This document shows, piece after piece, positions 15,145-21,260 of a stretch of 21,260 nt of DNA. Made by a program: the position numbers and the translations under genes. Source of the DNA: Thiobacillus sp. (GTDB taxonomy: Bacteria > Pseudomonadota > Gammaproteobacteria > Burkholderiales > Thiobacillaceae); the NCBI GenBank assembly GCA_011391285.1, contig JAABQU010000231.1, positions 1 through 21,260 of the forward strand, written 5' to 3'. Positions within the stretch are counted from its first letter, which is position 1. Each line of letters starts with the position of its first letter. The notes under the pieces are model-generated. The model was not told the DNA's origin. It made no database searches and worked only from the letters and a program-made list of their open reading frames with translations.

Positions 15145-16499
15145 GCGATGCGCTCCTTCCACTTGCTGACCGTGTAGCGCGACAGGCGCACCTGCTCGGC
15201 CCAGAAATCCATCGGCAAGCCGGCCTTGCGCTTCAGGTGCGCGAGGAACTCGGCGGGGTCGGGCAGCTGCTCCCACACCTGCGGAAGGAAGGTGCTGCGG
15301 GTGTGGCCGTACTCGAACACCACACCGTCGACGTTCGGCCGCAGCGCAACCAGCGCGGCAGCCTCGTCCTTCACGACCAGCGGTTCGGCCGGCGACAGCA
15401 ACGACACCTCGACCCGGATGTCATTGAATTCCGAGCGGGTCAGCGGCATGAAACGCGGATCACGAAACGCTGCCGCCACCGCGTTCTCGCGCACGTCGAT
15501 TCCCAGCGGGCGATGCGCCTCCAGGGTGCCGATGCAGCCGCGCAGTTCACCCTGCCGGGTCAGTGTGACGAAGCTCGCACCCGGCTCCTGCAGCCAGCCA
15601 GCCTTGTCGGGTTTCGACGCCGGCTCCCCGAGCTTCGAGGCGATTTCGTTGCGCGCCAGCTTCAGCAGGGTTTCGCCCTTTTCCGGGTCCGGCTGCTCGG
15701 CGTCGGCCTCATGCGTGAACGCGAAGGCGGCATAGCCCACCACGCGGTCGGGGTCACCGGCGGTGTCACTGGAATTGCGCACGTCCAGCACCACCGGATG
15801 CAAGCCGTGCTTGCGCGCCGCCAGCATCAGACCGTTGATCGGCGTGGCGCCGCAAGCCTGCTCATGATTGATGTGCGAATTCAGCGCGAGGATGGCTGCG
15901 ACGGTGCCGCCGTCCACCTTGCGCGCCAGCGCATCGGGCAGGAAATGCGAAAGGTCTGAACTGATCACGATCAGCGTCTCGTCCCCGCCCCACAGTTTTT
16001 CCAGCACCTCGGCCACCTCGGACGCGGTGGCTTCGCCCACCGCCAGGGGCAGCAACTGGAAGTCGCCCAAAACCCGCTGCAGGAAGGGCAGCTGCACCTC
16101 CAGCGAATGTTCCATCTGGTGCGCCGCCGCACTGCGGATCACCTGCGGCAGGCCGGCGACAGCCTGCATGCCCTCGCGATCCAGCGGCACCTCGCCCAGA
16201 GGTGTGGCAAAGCGGTCCGCCTCGGGCAGCGCCAGGCCGCGAACATAAACGCGATGGGTGGGGCCGAGCAGCACCACCCGGCGAATGCGGCCCCGCAGCA
16301 CCGACAACTGCGCATAGGCGCTGGCTGCGACGGGGCCCGAGTAGATATAGCCGGCGTGCGGCACGATCAGCGCCTTGGGCGGGCGCGCCGGCGTCGCCGC
16401 GCCGGCGCTCGACAGCAGGTCGGTCAGGGTGCGCTCCAGTTCGATGGGATCGTCCGGGTAGAACATCCCGGCGACGGCGGCAGGTCGTGTGGTCAGCAT
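15141..16499 (-). CDS. AmmeMemoRadiSam proteins B and A fused (Memo-like + AMMECR1)
   Basis: The protein has 452 residues. Residues 1-~265 form a Memo-like domain (related to extradiol dioxygenase LigB): the metal-ligand positions known from human MEMO1 are seen as H48 in VPHAGYIYSG, H82 in LLGPTHRVY and C216 in ACGATPINGL, plus MEHSLEVQLPFLQ at 129-141 and SSDLSHF at 180-186. Residues ~276-452 form an AMMECR1 domain with the hallmark LRGCIGTLE at 319-327 and RFMPL further on. In many genomes the two are separate genes beside the radical SAM enzyme. The start is ATG 16499, because GAGGA lies just upstream; the ATG at 16514 contains that site. Function is unknown; Memo binds redox metal, and AMMECR1 has a proposed but unproven catalytic role. 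Confidence 0.94.
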   Translation of the reverse strand: MLTTRPAAVAGMFYPDDPIELERTLTDLLSSAGAATPARPPKALIVPHAGYIYSGPVAASAYAQLSVLRGRIRRVVLLGPTHRVYVRGLALPEADRFATPLGEVPLDREGMQAVAGLPQVIRSAAAHQMEHSLEVQLPFLQRVLGDFQLLPLAVGEATASEVAEVLEKLWGGDETLIVISSDLSHFLPDALARKVDGGTVAAILALNSHINHEQACGATPINGLMLAARKHGLHPVVLDVRNSSDTAGDPDRVVGYAAFAFTHEADAEQPDPEKGETLLKLARNEIASKLGEPASKPDKAGWLQEPGASFVTLTRQGELRGCIGTLEAHRPLGIDVRENAVAAAFRDPRFMPLTRSEFNDIRVEVSLLSPAEPLVVKDEAAALVALRPNVDGVVFEYGHTRSTFLPQVWEQLPDPAEFLAHLKRKAGLPMDFWAEQVRLSRYTVSKWKERIA

Positions 16500-16595
16500 G
16501 CTGTGTGTCCTCATTTGTCCAATGTAGTAAATGAGGGGGAATTGCAGCGATTCAAGCAGCCTGATGCGGCTTGAGCGGCGTGCGGGGGAGTTTGG

Positions 16596-16610
16596 CCCGC
16601 CTCAGGCGGG
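16596..16610. other. Short GC-rich hairpin after mnmC
   Basis: CCCGCC / GGCGGG with a TCA loop lies six bases beyond the stop of the MnmC-type gene. No T-run follows on the minus strand, so a terminator function is only possible, not shown. Confidence 0.3.
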
Positions 16611-16616
16611 AAACGC

Positions 16617-17768
16617 CTAGCGCCGGAGGAAACGCCCCGGCGCTATCGCGCGCATCAGATCGGCTTCCAGCGCGAGGGGCCGCCCGGTCATCAGGTCGGC
16701 CAGCGCCTCGCCCAGCAGGCCGCCCCACACCACCCCGCGCGAGGCATAGCCCGCCGCCACGTAGAGCCCGATGTGTCCGTCGACTGCGCCCACGATGGGC
16801 AGACGGTCCGGCAGCGTGGCGCGCAGCGAGGCGCGCCCGCTTACCGCATCGGCGTCAAAGCCTTCGCCCGCGCCCGGCAGGATCGCTTCCAGCCGCGCCA
16901 GGTTGGCACGGTCGCTTGCGGTGCGCGGCGCGGTGTCGTCGTCATCGTGCTCATAGGTGGCGCCCACCAGAAGACGCCCCCCGCACGGCGCCACATATCC
17001 CTCGCGCGCGATCACCCGGCTGATTTCCGGCAGGCTACCGGGCGGCAGCTGCGTGATCTGCCCGCGCACGGTGTTAAGCGGCCAGTGTTGATCAGGCACC
17101 AGATTCAGCGCATCGCGCGCGTTGGCCAGCACGACGGCATCGACTTCGGCCAGCAGCGCGCCATCGTCATCCAGCAGCTGCCAGCCGCTTGCAACCGCCT
17201 GCAGGCGCGCGACGGCACATCCGGTTTTCAACTGGATCGCGGGATGGTCGAGCCAGGCGCGGCACAGGCTGGCCGGCACCACCCAGCCCGCCGTCGGGTA
17301 ATACACGCCGGGCGCGTCGACAGGCCAGTTGGCCAGTCGACGCGCCTCGGCCAATTCCACCCAGCGGGCAAAATCCGCAGGCAGCGCGCTGTGGGCCAGC
17401 GCCTGCTGCTGCTTCGCCGCGGCATCGGCATCGCGGGCCAGATGCAGCACACCGCAACGCGCCCATTCAATGCCTTCGAGCGCATTCCAGGTACGAAGGT
17501 CATGCAGAAAGGCCGCGCGCGTCAGGCGCGTGGCGAAGTTGTCGTCGCGCGAGATTACCGGCCGGAACACCGCCACCGGATTGCCCGACGCCGCCTGCGC
17601 CGGTGCGGCGGCGCGCTCCAGCACGGTGACCGTGACGCCGCGCTGCGCCAGGGCGTGCGCGACCGCGGCACCCGCCACGCCGGCGCCGATGACGGCGACA
17701 TGGCGCGGTGCAGAAGCAAACGGCACGCTGGCTGTGAAGTCGGCGCGGGCGTGGGGAAGGGTGTTCAC
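16617..17768 (-). CDS. mnmC: MnmC-type FAD-dependent tRNA cmnm5s2U34 oxidoreductase, stand-alone domain
   Basis: This 383-residue protein is a DAO-fold flavoenzyme with the FAD-binding GAGVAG at 28-33, then E51, and the MnmC-specific GNPVAVFRPVISRDDN at about 62-77. The C-terminal part ends with DRLPIVGAVDGHIGLYVAAGYASRGVVWGG-type sequence, typical of the MnmC oxidoreductase half. That half converts cmnm5U34 to nm5U34 in tRNA wobble modification. The usual bifunctional MnmC is ~660 residues with an N-terminal methyltransferase; here no such domain precedes it, so the methylation step would need a separate MnmD-type protein or not occur. The start GTG 17768 is supported only by the frame; its ribosome binding site is weak. 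Confidence 0.85.
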   Translation of the reverse strand: MNTLPHARADFTASVPFASAPRHVAVIGAGVAGAAVAHALAQRGVTVTVLERAAAPAQAASGNPVAVFRPVISRDDNFATRLTRAAFLHDLRTWNALEGIEWARCGVLHLARDADAAAKQQQALAHSALPADFARWVELAEARRLANWPVDAPGVYYPTAGWVVPASLCRAWLDHPAIQLKTGCAVARLQAVASGWQLLDDDGALLAEVDAVVLANARDALNLVPDQHWPLNTVRGQITQLPPGSLPEISRVIAREGYVAPCGGRLLVGATYEHDDDDTAPRTASDRANLARLEAILPGAGEGFDADAVSGRASLRATLPDRLPIVGAVDGHIGLYVAAGYASRGVVWGGLLGEALADLMTGRPLALEADLMRAIAPGRFLRR

Positions 17769-17843
17769 CGGGAAGCCACAGCGGGCCGCTGGGCCGAATG
17801 GGGCGGGAACCCGAGCCCCGTCAGCACAGGGCGTATCAGGTGA

Positions 17844-18152
17844 TCAGGCTTCGTAGCCTTCGCGATGCGTCGCGTTGATGGTGCGCAGCAGTTCGCGGAA
17901 CGGAATATCGCGTTCGTGCTTCTTGAACAGGGGCATGAATTCCAGGTCGGTCCCCTGCCCCACGCCGCCGTATTTCCCCGACGTCATCGACTCATGCAGC
18001 GCGCGCAGCATGGTGTCGAGCGTGTCGAGATAGGGGGTGTAGGTCGAGGCCTCCTCGTCATCGTGCTCGAGGCAGGCGCGCAGTTCGTCGACCTCGTACA
18101 CGGCCTCGTGCACCAGATCGATCAGTTCATTCAGGTCTTTGGCTTTTTTCAT
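17844..18152 (-). CDS. Small acidic hypothetical protein
   Basis: This 102-residue protein is soluble, with a helix-rich N-terminus (MKKAKDLNELIDLVHEAVYEV), an acidic patch LEHDDEE, a central DTLDTMLRALHESMTSGKYG stretch and a C-terminal FRELLRTINATHREG. It looks like a genuine conserved-type protein but I cannot name a family. The ATG at 18152 is preferred over the longer frame from 18191 because the N-terminus MKKAKDL is natural; the ribosome binding site is weak in either case. It is 76 bases upstream of mnmC on the same strand and may be cotranscribed. Confidence 0.75.
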   Translation of the reverse strand: MKKAKDLNELIDLVHEAVYEVDELRACLEHDDEEASTYTPYLDTLDTMLRALHESMTSGKYGGVGQGTDLEFMPLFKKHERDIPFRELLRTINATHREGYEA

Positions 18153-18189
18153 GGTCGTGCGTTTTTGGACAAAACGTAAGGATACCGCC

Positions 18190-18315
18190 ATGTTGAAAAA
18201 GGCGGTGCCTCCGGAGACCGGTTGGGTACGACGTACTGGCTCGATTGATGGACGAATTTGGCCAGAAGCGGAAGTTCCGTTTGAGATGGACGACCGTCTC
18301 GTATTCGCCCTTTAG
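18190..18315 (+). CDS. Possible 41-residue ORF
   Basis: ATG 18190 is preceded by AAGGA at 18178-18182 with a seven-base gap, a very good ribosome binding site. The 41-residue product reads naturally (VPPETGWVRRTGSIDG, then WPEAEVPFEMDD and RLVFAL) with no low-complexity bias. It is divergent from the small acidic gene, the two start codons being only 37 bases apart. Codon use at third positions is mixed, weaker than in neighbours. The stop lies in the loop of a small TCGCC/GGCGA hairpin at 18306-18320. I do not recognise it; it may be a small protein, a leader peptide or chance. Confidence 0.35.
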   Translation: MLKKAVPPETGWVRRTGSIDGRIWPEAEVPFEMDDRLVFAL

Positions 18316-18358
18316 GCGACGGCTTTAGGTGTCTGGAAAGCGGGGAGGATTCAAAGCC

Positions 18359-18838
18359 TCATTTTGAGGTAACGGATGCAACGACCTCATTGATGTCTTT
18401 GCCTGCCATTCCCATCACGTCAGAGATCGTTCCTCCGAACATCATGCCCAATAGGCCAACATTCAACTGTGAAACATAGACGTTCCCTTGCTTGTCTTCA
18501 TAGACACCAATCCCCAAAGGCATGAATGCGGTAACCCCGCGGTCAACATCATTAGCAAGAATCTTTGATGCGTAGCGTGGATTGCAGATAGTCACAGTGC
18601 CGACTCGCTCAATGGTGCCAAAGGCCGCAGTGCTTCTTTGATAGTCATTCACGGTTAGCACACGCCAATCCTGCTTCTTCTGCAGTGCATCGCTCAGGAC
18701 GGCAACGGTTTCGTCATAACTCCGGTTGCTCTTGTGCTTGACCAACATCAATGAGGGCATGGTGAACCAAACGATAAGCCCCATAAGAACCATCCCGACC
18801 AGCACCCAGCTTGCGGCACGCAATGCTCCCTTTTTCAT
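18359..18838 (-). CDS. DUF302 family membrane-anchored protein
   Basis: This 159-residue protein has one N-terminal hydrophobic helix (about 8-28), then a DUF302 domain: YDETVAVLSDALQKKQDW at about 41-58, followed by IERVGTVTICNPRYASKIL and VTAFMPLGIGVYEDKQGNVYVSQLN. The fold is thought to bind small ligands; its function is unknown, though DUF302 proteins are often found in sulfur-oxidising bacteria. The ATG at 18838 has GAGGGGG close upstream. Base composition is visibly more A/T-rich than the neighbouring genes, as if of different origin. It diverges from the nitroreductase with 125 bases between starts. Confidence 0.88.
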   Translation of the reverse strand: MKKGALRAASWVLVGMVLMGLIVWFTMPSLMLVKHKSNRSYDETVAVLSDALQKKQDWRVLTVNDYQRSTAAFGTIERVGTVTICNPRYASKILANDVDRGVTAFMPLGIGVYEDKQGNVYVSQLNVGLLGMMFGGTISDVMGMAGKDINEVVASVTSK

Positions 18839-18963
18839 TTTCGCCCCCTCATAACGCTCAATGTATTAGTGGTTTATGGAACATACCCGCTTCCAAGCAT
18901 AGGATATCGCCACGCAAGCCTGGCAATGACCCTGGCCAGTTCATGCACTATTGTGAAAGGGTC

Positions 18964-19566
18964 ATGACAGAGTCTATTCCAATGCCGCCCACCCTGCTCG
19001 ATCCCATTCGGCAACGCTATGCCTGTCGCCAGTTTGTCGCGGACCGGCCTGTGTCACCGAACGAACTGGCCCTGTTGCTGGAAGCCGGCCGGCTGGCGCC
19101 TTCCGCCTTCGGGCTTGAGCCGTGGCGGTTCATCGTCGTCGATGTGACGCAACATGCAGTTGTGGCCCGTGCCTGTTTCGACCAGCCCGCAGTGACGAGC
19201 GCCGCTGCGCTCATCGCAATCGTCGCGTTGGTGTCGGTGCTCGATCCCGCTTCGGATTACGTGCGGGCGCGCTTCGAAGCGGAGGCGCGCGGCGGAGATA
19301 GGGCCCCCATTTACGACGCTTATCGCGCCCACTATCGCGCCGAATCGATCGCAGCCTGGGCGCAGGGCCAGTGCAATTTCGCGGCCGCGCACATGCTGCT
19401 GCAGGCGAAGCACATGGGGCTCGACAGTTGCCCTGTCGGCGGATTCGATGCGGACGCGCTGACGACCGCGCTGGCGCTCCCCAAGGGCGAAATCCCCGCG
19501 CTGCTGATCGCCCTGGGGCACTGCAGATACCCGGCGCCTGAACGGCTGCGCAAAGCGCTGGACTGA
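18964..19566 (+). CDS. Nitroreductase family protein
   Basis: This 200-residue protein fits the FMN-dependent NAD(P)H nitroreductase family: the N-terminal IRQRYACRQF at 15-24 binds FMN phosphate with conserved Arg residues, APSAFGLEPWRFIVVD at 45-60 is the family's second motif, and a GLDSCPVGGFD stretch and C-terminal LIALGHCRYP follow. Such enzymes reduce nitro compounds, quinones or other oxidants; the physiological substrate is unknown. The start is ATG 18964, because GAAAGGG lies seven bases upstream; an upstream frame extension to 18811 runs into the DUF302 gene and is rejected. It converges on hdrB with a strong terminator between. Confidence 0.9.
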   Translation: MTESIPMPPTLLDPIRQRYACRQFVADRPVSPNELALLLEAGRLAPSAFGLEPWRFIVVDVTQHAVVARACFDQPAVTSAAALIAIVALVSVLDPASDYVRARFEAEARGGDRAPIYDAYRAHYRAESIAAWAQGQCNFAAAHMLLQAKHMGLDSCPVGGFDADALTTALALPKGEIPALLIALGHCRYPAPERLRKALD

Positions 19567-19592
19567 GGACAATCGCGGCCGGAATGCATAAA

Positions 19593-19619
19593 AAAACAGG
19601 GGCACGCAGCCCCTGTTTT
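19593..19619. terminator. Bidirectional rho-independent terminator
   Basis: An 11-bp stem AAAACAGGGGC (19593-19603) / GCCCCTGTTTT (19609-19619) has the loop ACGCA. A-run and T-run flank it, so it serves both the nitroreductase (plus) and hdrB (minus), whose stops lie 27 and 20 bases away. Confidence 0.9.
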
Positions 19620-19638
19620 CGCGACCGTCTGAAACCGC

Positions 19639-20550
19639 TCAGCGCTTGACCGGCTTGGCGGCGATTTCCTCCAGGCGACGCGCCTTGATGACCTGGCCAT
19701 TGAGCGCGGCATCCTTGGCGCTGCCGCCGTAGGCCACCACCATCAACTGGCTGTAGTACATCACCGGGATGTCGAACTTGGTGCCGTAGCGCTTGTTGAT
19801 CTGGCCCTGATAGATCTCGACGTTGGCCTGGCACAGCGGGCATGGCGTGACGATCATTTCGGCGCCGTGGTCGTAGGCCGACTCGACGATGTCCTTGATC
19901 TGCGCCTGCGCCTTTTCCGGCTCGGAGAACGCCAGCGCGCCGCCGCAGCAGGTGACCTTCTGCTCGTACTCGGGGATCGACTCAGCGCCGACCATCTCGA
20001 CCATCTTGTCGAGGTAAACCGGGTTCTCGAACGACTCGCCGGAGACGCCGAACGGGCGGTTGGTTTGGCAGCCGACATAGCCTGCGATCTTCACGCCTTC
20101 GAGCGGCTTGACGACGTGCTTCGCCATTTCATCGAAGCCGAGGTCCTCGATCAGCACTTCGACCATGTGGCGGATGCTGGGCATTTCGTTGATGGTGAGG
20201 CCGGCTTCCTTCAGCGCTTCGCGGGTGTCGTTCATCAGCGTGTCGGAGTGCGTCAGGCGCTCGCGGGTCTCGCGCGCGCCGAGCCAGCAGGCGGCACAGG
20301 TGGCGACGATTTCCTGCCCGGGCAGGTTCTTCTCGGACAAGGCGAAGTTCCGCGCATTCATCACGTGGCGCGGCAGTTCACCGGCCTCGGCGTAACCGAT
20401 GGAAGCACCGCAGCAGTTCCAGTCGGGGATTTCGGTCAGCTTGACGTCGAGCGTCTTGCACATCGACTCGACCGAGGTCAGGTAGTTGGATGCGGAAGCG
20501 CCCTTCTGCGACGAGCAGCCGGGGTAAAACGCGTATTCATGTTTGGCCAT
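19639..20550 (-). CDS. hdrB: Heterodisulfide reductase subunit B-like protein
   Basis: This 303-residue cytoplasmic protein has two complete CCG domains that ligate noncubane [4Fe-4S] clusters: C12, C46-C47-G, C85xxC88 and C161, C201-C202-G, C237xxC240. In methanogens HdrB reduces the CoM-CoB heterodisulfide; in sulfur-oxidising bacteria paralogues in the sHdr complex act with lipoate-binding proteins on sulfane sulfur. Given the context I infer the latter, but sequence alone does not prove it. The ATG at 20550 has GAGGAGAGAG upstream. It follows hdrC by 14 bases and ends at the bidirectional terminator, so it is the last gene of the operon; a downstream lbpA gene, common in sHdr clusters, is absent here. 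Confidence 0.92.
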   Translation of the reverse strand: MAKHEYAFYPGCSSQKGASASNYLTSVESMCKTLDVKLTEIPDWNCCGASIGYAEAGELPRHVMNARNFALSEKNLPGQEIVATCAACWLGARETRERLTHSDTLMNDTREALKEAGLTINEMPSIRHMVEVLIEDLGFDEMAKHVVKPLEGVKIAGYVGCQTNRPFGVSGESFENPVYLDKMVEMVGAESIPEYEQKVTCCGGALAFSEPEKAQAQIKDIVESAYDHGAEMIVTPCPLCQANVEIYQGQINKRYGTKFDIPVMYYSQLMVVAYGGSAKDAALNGQVIKARRLEEIAAKPVKR

Positions 20551-20564
20551 TTCTGTCTCTCTCC

Positions 20565-21197
20565 TCAGCCTGCCATCTTGGCGGCTTTGCGGGTGCGCTC
20601 GATTTCGTAGGCTTTCTTCAGCATTGCCTGGATGCCCTTCTGATCCTTGCATTTGTGGCCGCCGAGCAGCTCCATCACGTTCAGCCGCTTGGCCTTGACC
20701 AGGCCCAGCGCGACCGACTGCATCGCCATGCCGTTCTTGATGCCCTGGACGAAGCCGTCCTTGAAGTACAAGCCCATCGAAAGCTTCAGCTCATTGACGC
20801 GCCCGGTGTTTGTGCAGTTCTTCCAGAACAGGCCGCTGAAGAAGCGGGTGGCCTGCATCTTCGGTGCCATGCCAATGCGGTGAGCATACTCGGCGATGCC
20901 GTGCATGATGTGCGTGATCGGCAGTTTGCGTGGGCAGCGCACGATGCAGTTGTAGCAGGAGGTGCAGTTCCACATCGAACTGCTGGTCAGCACTTCTTCG
21001 CGCTTGCCGGCGCGGATCATCATGAAGAGTTCCTGCGGCGGATGCTCCCACGCGCTCTGGAAGTTGGTCGGGCAGGAACCGGAGCAGACGCCGCATTGCA
21101 TGCACATCTTCACCCAGTCGCCCATCTCGACCTGTTCTTCGATTTCCTTCAGGAAGTTGTTGCGGTATTTCTCCGCCACTGCGGTATTTGCGCTCAT
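20565..21197 (-). CDS. hdrC: Heterodisulfide reductase subunit C-like ferredoxin-type protein
   Basis: This 210-residue protein has two [4Fe-4S] motifs: C32-C35-C38-C42 in CMQCGVCSGSCP and C78-C81-C84-C88 in CTSCYNCIVRCP. The remaining helical part is typical of HdrC, which passes electrons between HdrA and HdrB. No transmembrane segments are present, so it is not the QmoC type. The ATG at 21197 is preceded by CAGGAGACCC, and the gene starts 13 bases after the stop of the upstream gene. It is cotranscribed with hdrB and with a further gene that lies off the right edge. Confidence 0.93.
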   Translation of the reverse strand: MSANTAVAEKYRNNFLKEIEEQVEMGDWVKMCMQCGVCSGSCPTNFQSAWEHPPQELFMMIRAGKREEVLTSSSMWNCTSCYNCIVRCPRKLPITHIMHGIAEYAHRIGMAPKMQATRFFSGLFWKNCTNTGRVNELKLSMGLYFKDGFVQGIKNGMAMQSVALGLVKAKRLNVMELLGGHKCKDQKGIQAMLKKAYEIERTRKAAKMAG

Positions 21198-21210
21198 GGT
21201 GGGTCTCCTG

Positions 21211-21260
21211 TTAGAAGCCTTTGAACGGGCTGGGGCCAACGGCAACCAGCTCGGCGGCAT
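21211..21260 (-). CDS. C-terminal end of the gene upstream of hdrC (partial)
   Basis: The reverse strand has an open frame entering from the right edge, ending ...AELVAVGPSPFKGF and TAA at 21211-21213. Only 15 residues are visible. Position immediately before hdrC and the 13-base gap suggest a member of the same operon, possibly hdrA or the small Hdr-associated hypothetical protein found between hdrA and hdrC in sHdr clusters. Identity cannot be decided from this fragment. Confidence 0.6.
   Translation of the reverse strand, partial: AAELVAVGPSPFKGF

Noticed and set aside
18811..18963. N-terminal extension of the nitroreductase
   Set aside because: It overlaps the start of the divergent DUF302 gene and lies before the real ribosome binding site at 18951-18957.
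20565..21197. QmoC-type subunit
   Set aside because: QmoC carries a fused membrane (HdrE-like) domain; this protein has only the two ferredoxin motifs and no transmembrane helices.

Overview
The window is a stretch of high-GC chromosome whose gene content points to a betaproteobacterium, most likely a Thiobacillus-like sulfur oxidiser. The evidence is an hdrC-hdrB pair of the kind found in the sulfur-oxidising heterodisulfide-reductase-like (sHdr) pathway at the right edge, a DUF302 protein, a fused AmmeMemoRadiSam protein, and ordinary proteobacterial housekeeping genes. The placement is an inference from gene content, not from a search.

Layout. 1-3470: the 5' part of uvrB (minus, running off the left edge) diverges from a class I aminotransferase, followed by a YihY-type membrane protein fused to a cyclic-nucleotide-binding domain. 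3467-5064: a tRNA-Asn gene with its own promoter and terminator, followed by a cassette of about 1.4 kb ending in a 43-bp direct repeat of the tRNA 3' end. The cassette holds four small plus-strand genes (a winged-helix-like protein, a 57-residue protein, a protein with a C-terminal J-domain-like HPD segment, and a VF530/DUF2132 protein) and no integrase. It looks like a minimal or remnant tRNA-targeted element. 5129-8875: mmsA (minus), a probable 79-residue gene (minus), a GAF/HD-GYP response protein (plus) and a phosphoribosyltransferase (plus).

8885-13198: a minus-strand operon for an ABC exporter of the MacB/FtsX type (ATPase, 789-residue duplicated permease, HlyD-type adaptor), tightly packed. 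13241-13378: an intergenic inverted repeat of the dispersed REP/MITE-like type. 13403-16499: a minus-strand operon with two ATGA overlaps, coding for an AmmeMemoRadiSam B+A fusion (Memo-like plus AMMECR1), its radical SAM partner and a dienelactone-hydrolase-like enzyme. This is a conserved but functionally unexplained system. 16617-19566: a stand-alone MnmC oxidoreductase domain (minus), a small acidic conserved-type protein (minus), a possible 41-residue ORF (plus), a lower-GC DUF302 membrane-anchored protein (minus) and a nitroreductase (plus).

19593-21260: a strong bidirectional hairpin terminator separates the nitroreductase from a convergent minus-strand operon of hdrB, hdrC and the last codons of an upstream gene that is probably another Hdr-cluster member.

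The points most worth following are the integrase-less tRNA-Asn cassette, the fused Memo-AMMECR1/radical SAM/hydrolase operon, the YihY-cNMP fusion and the Hdr cluster at the right edge.
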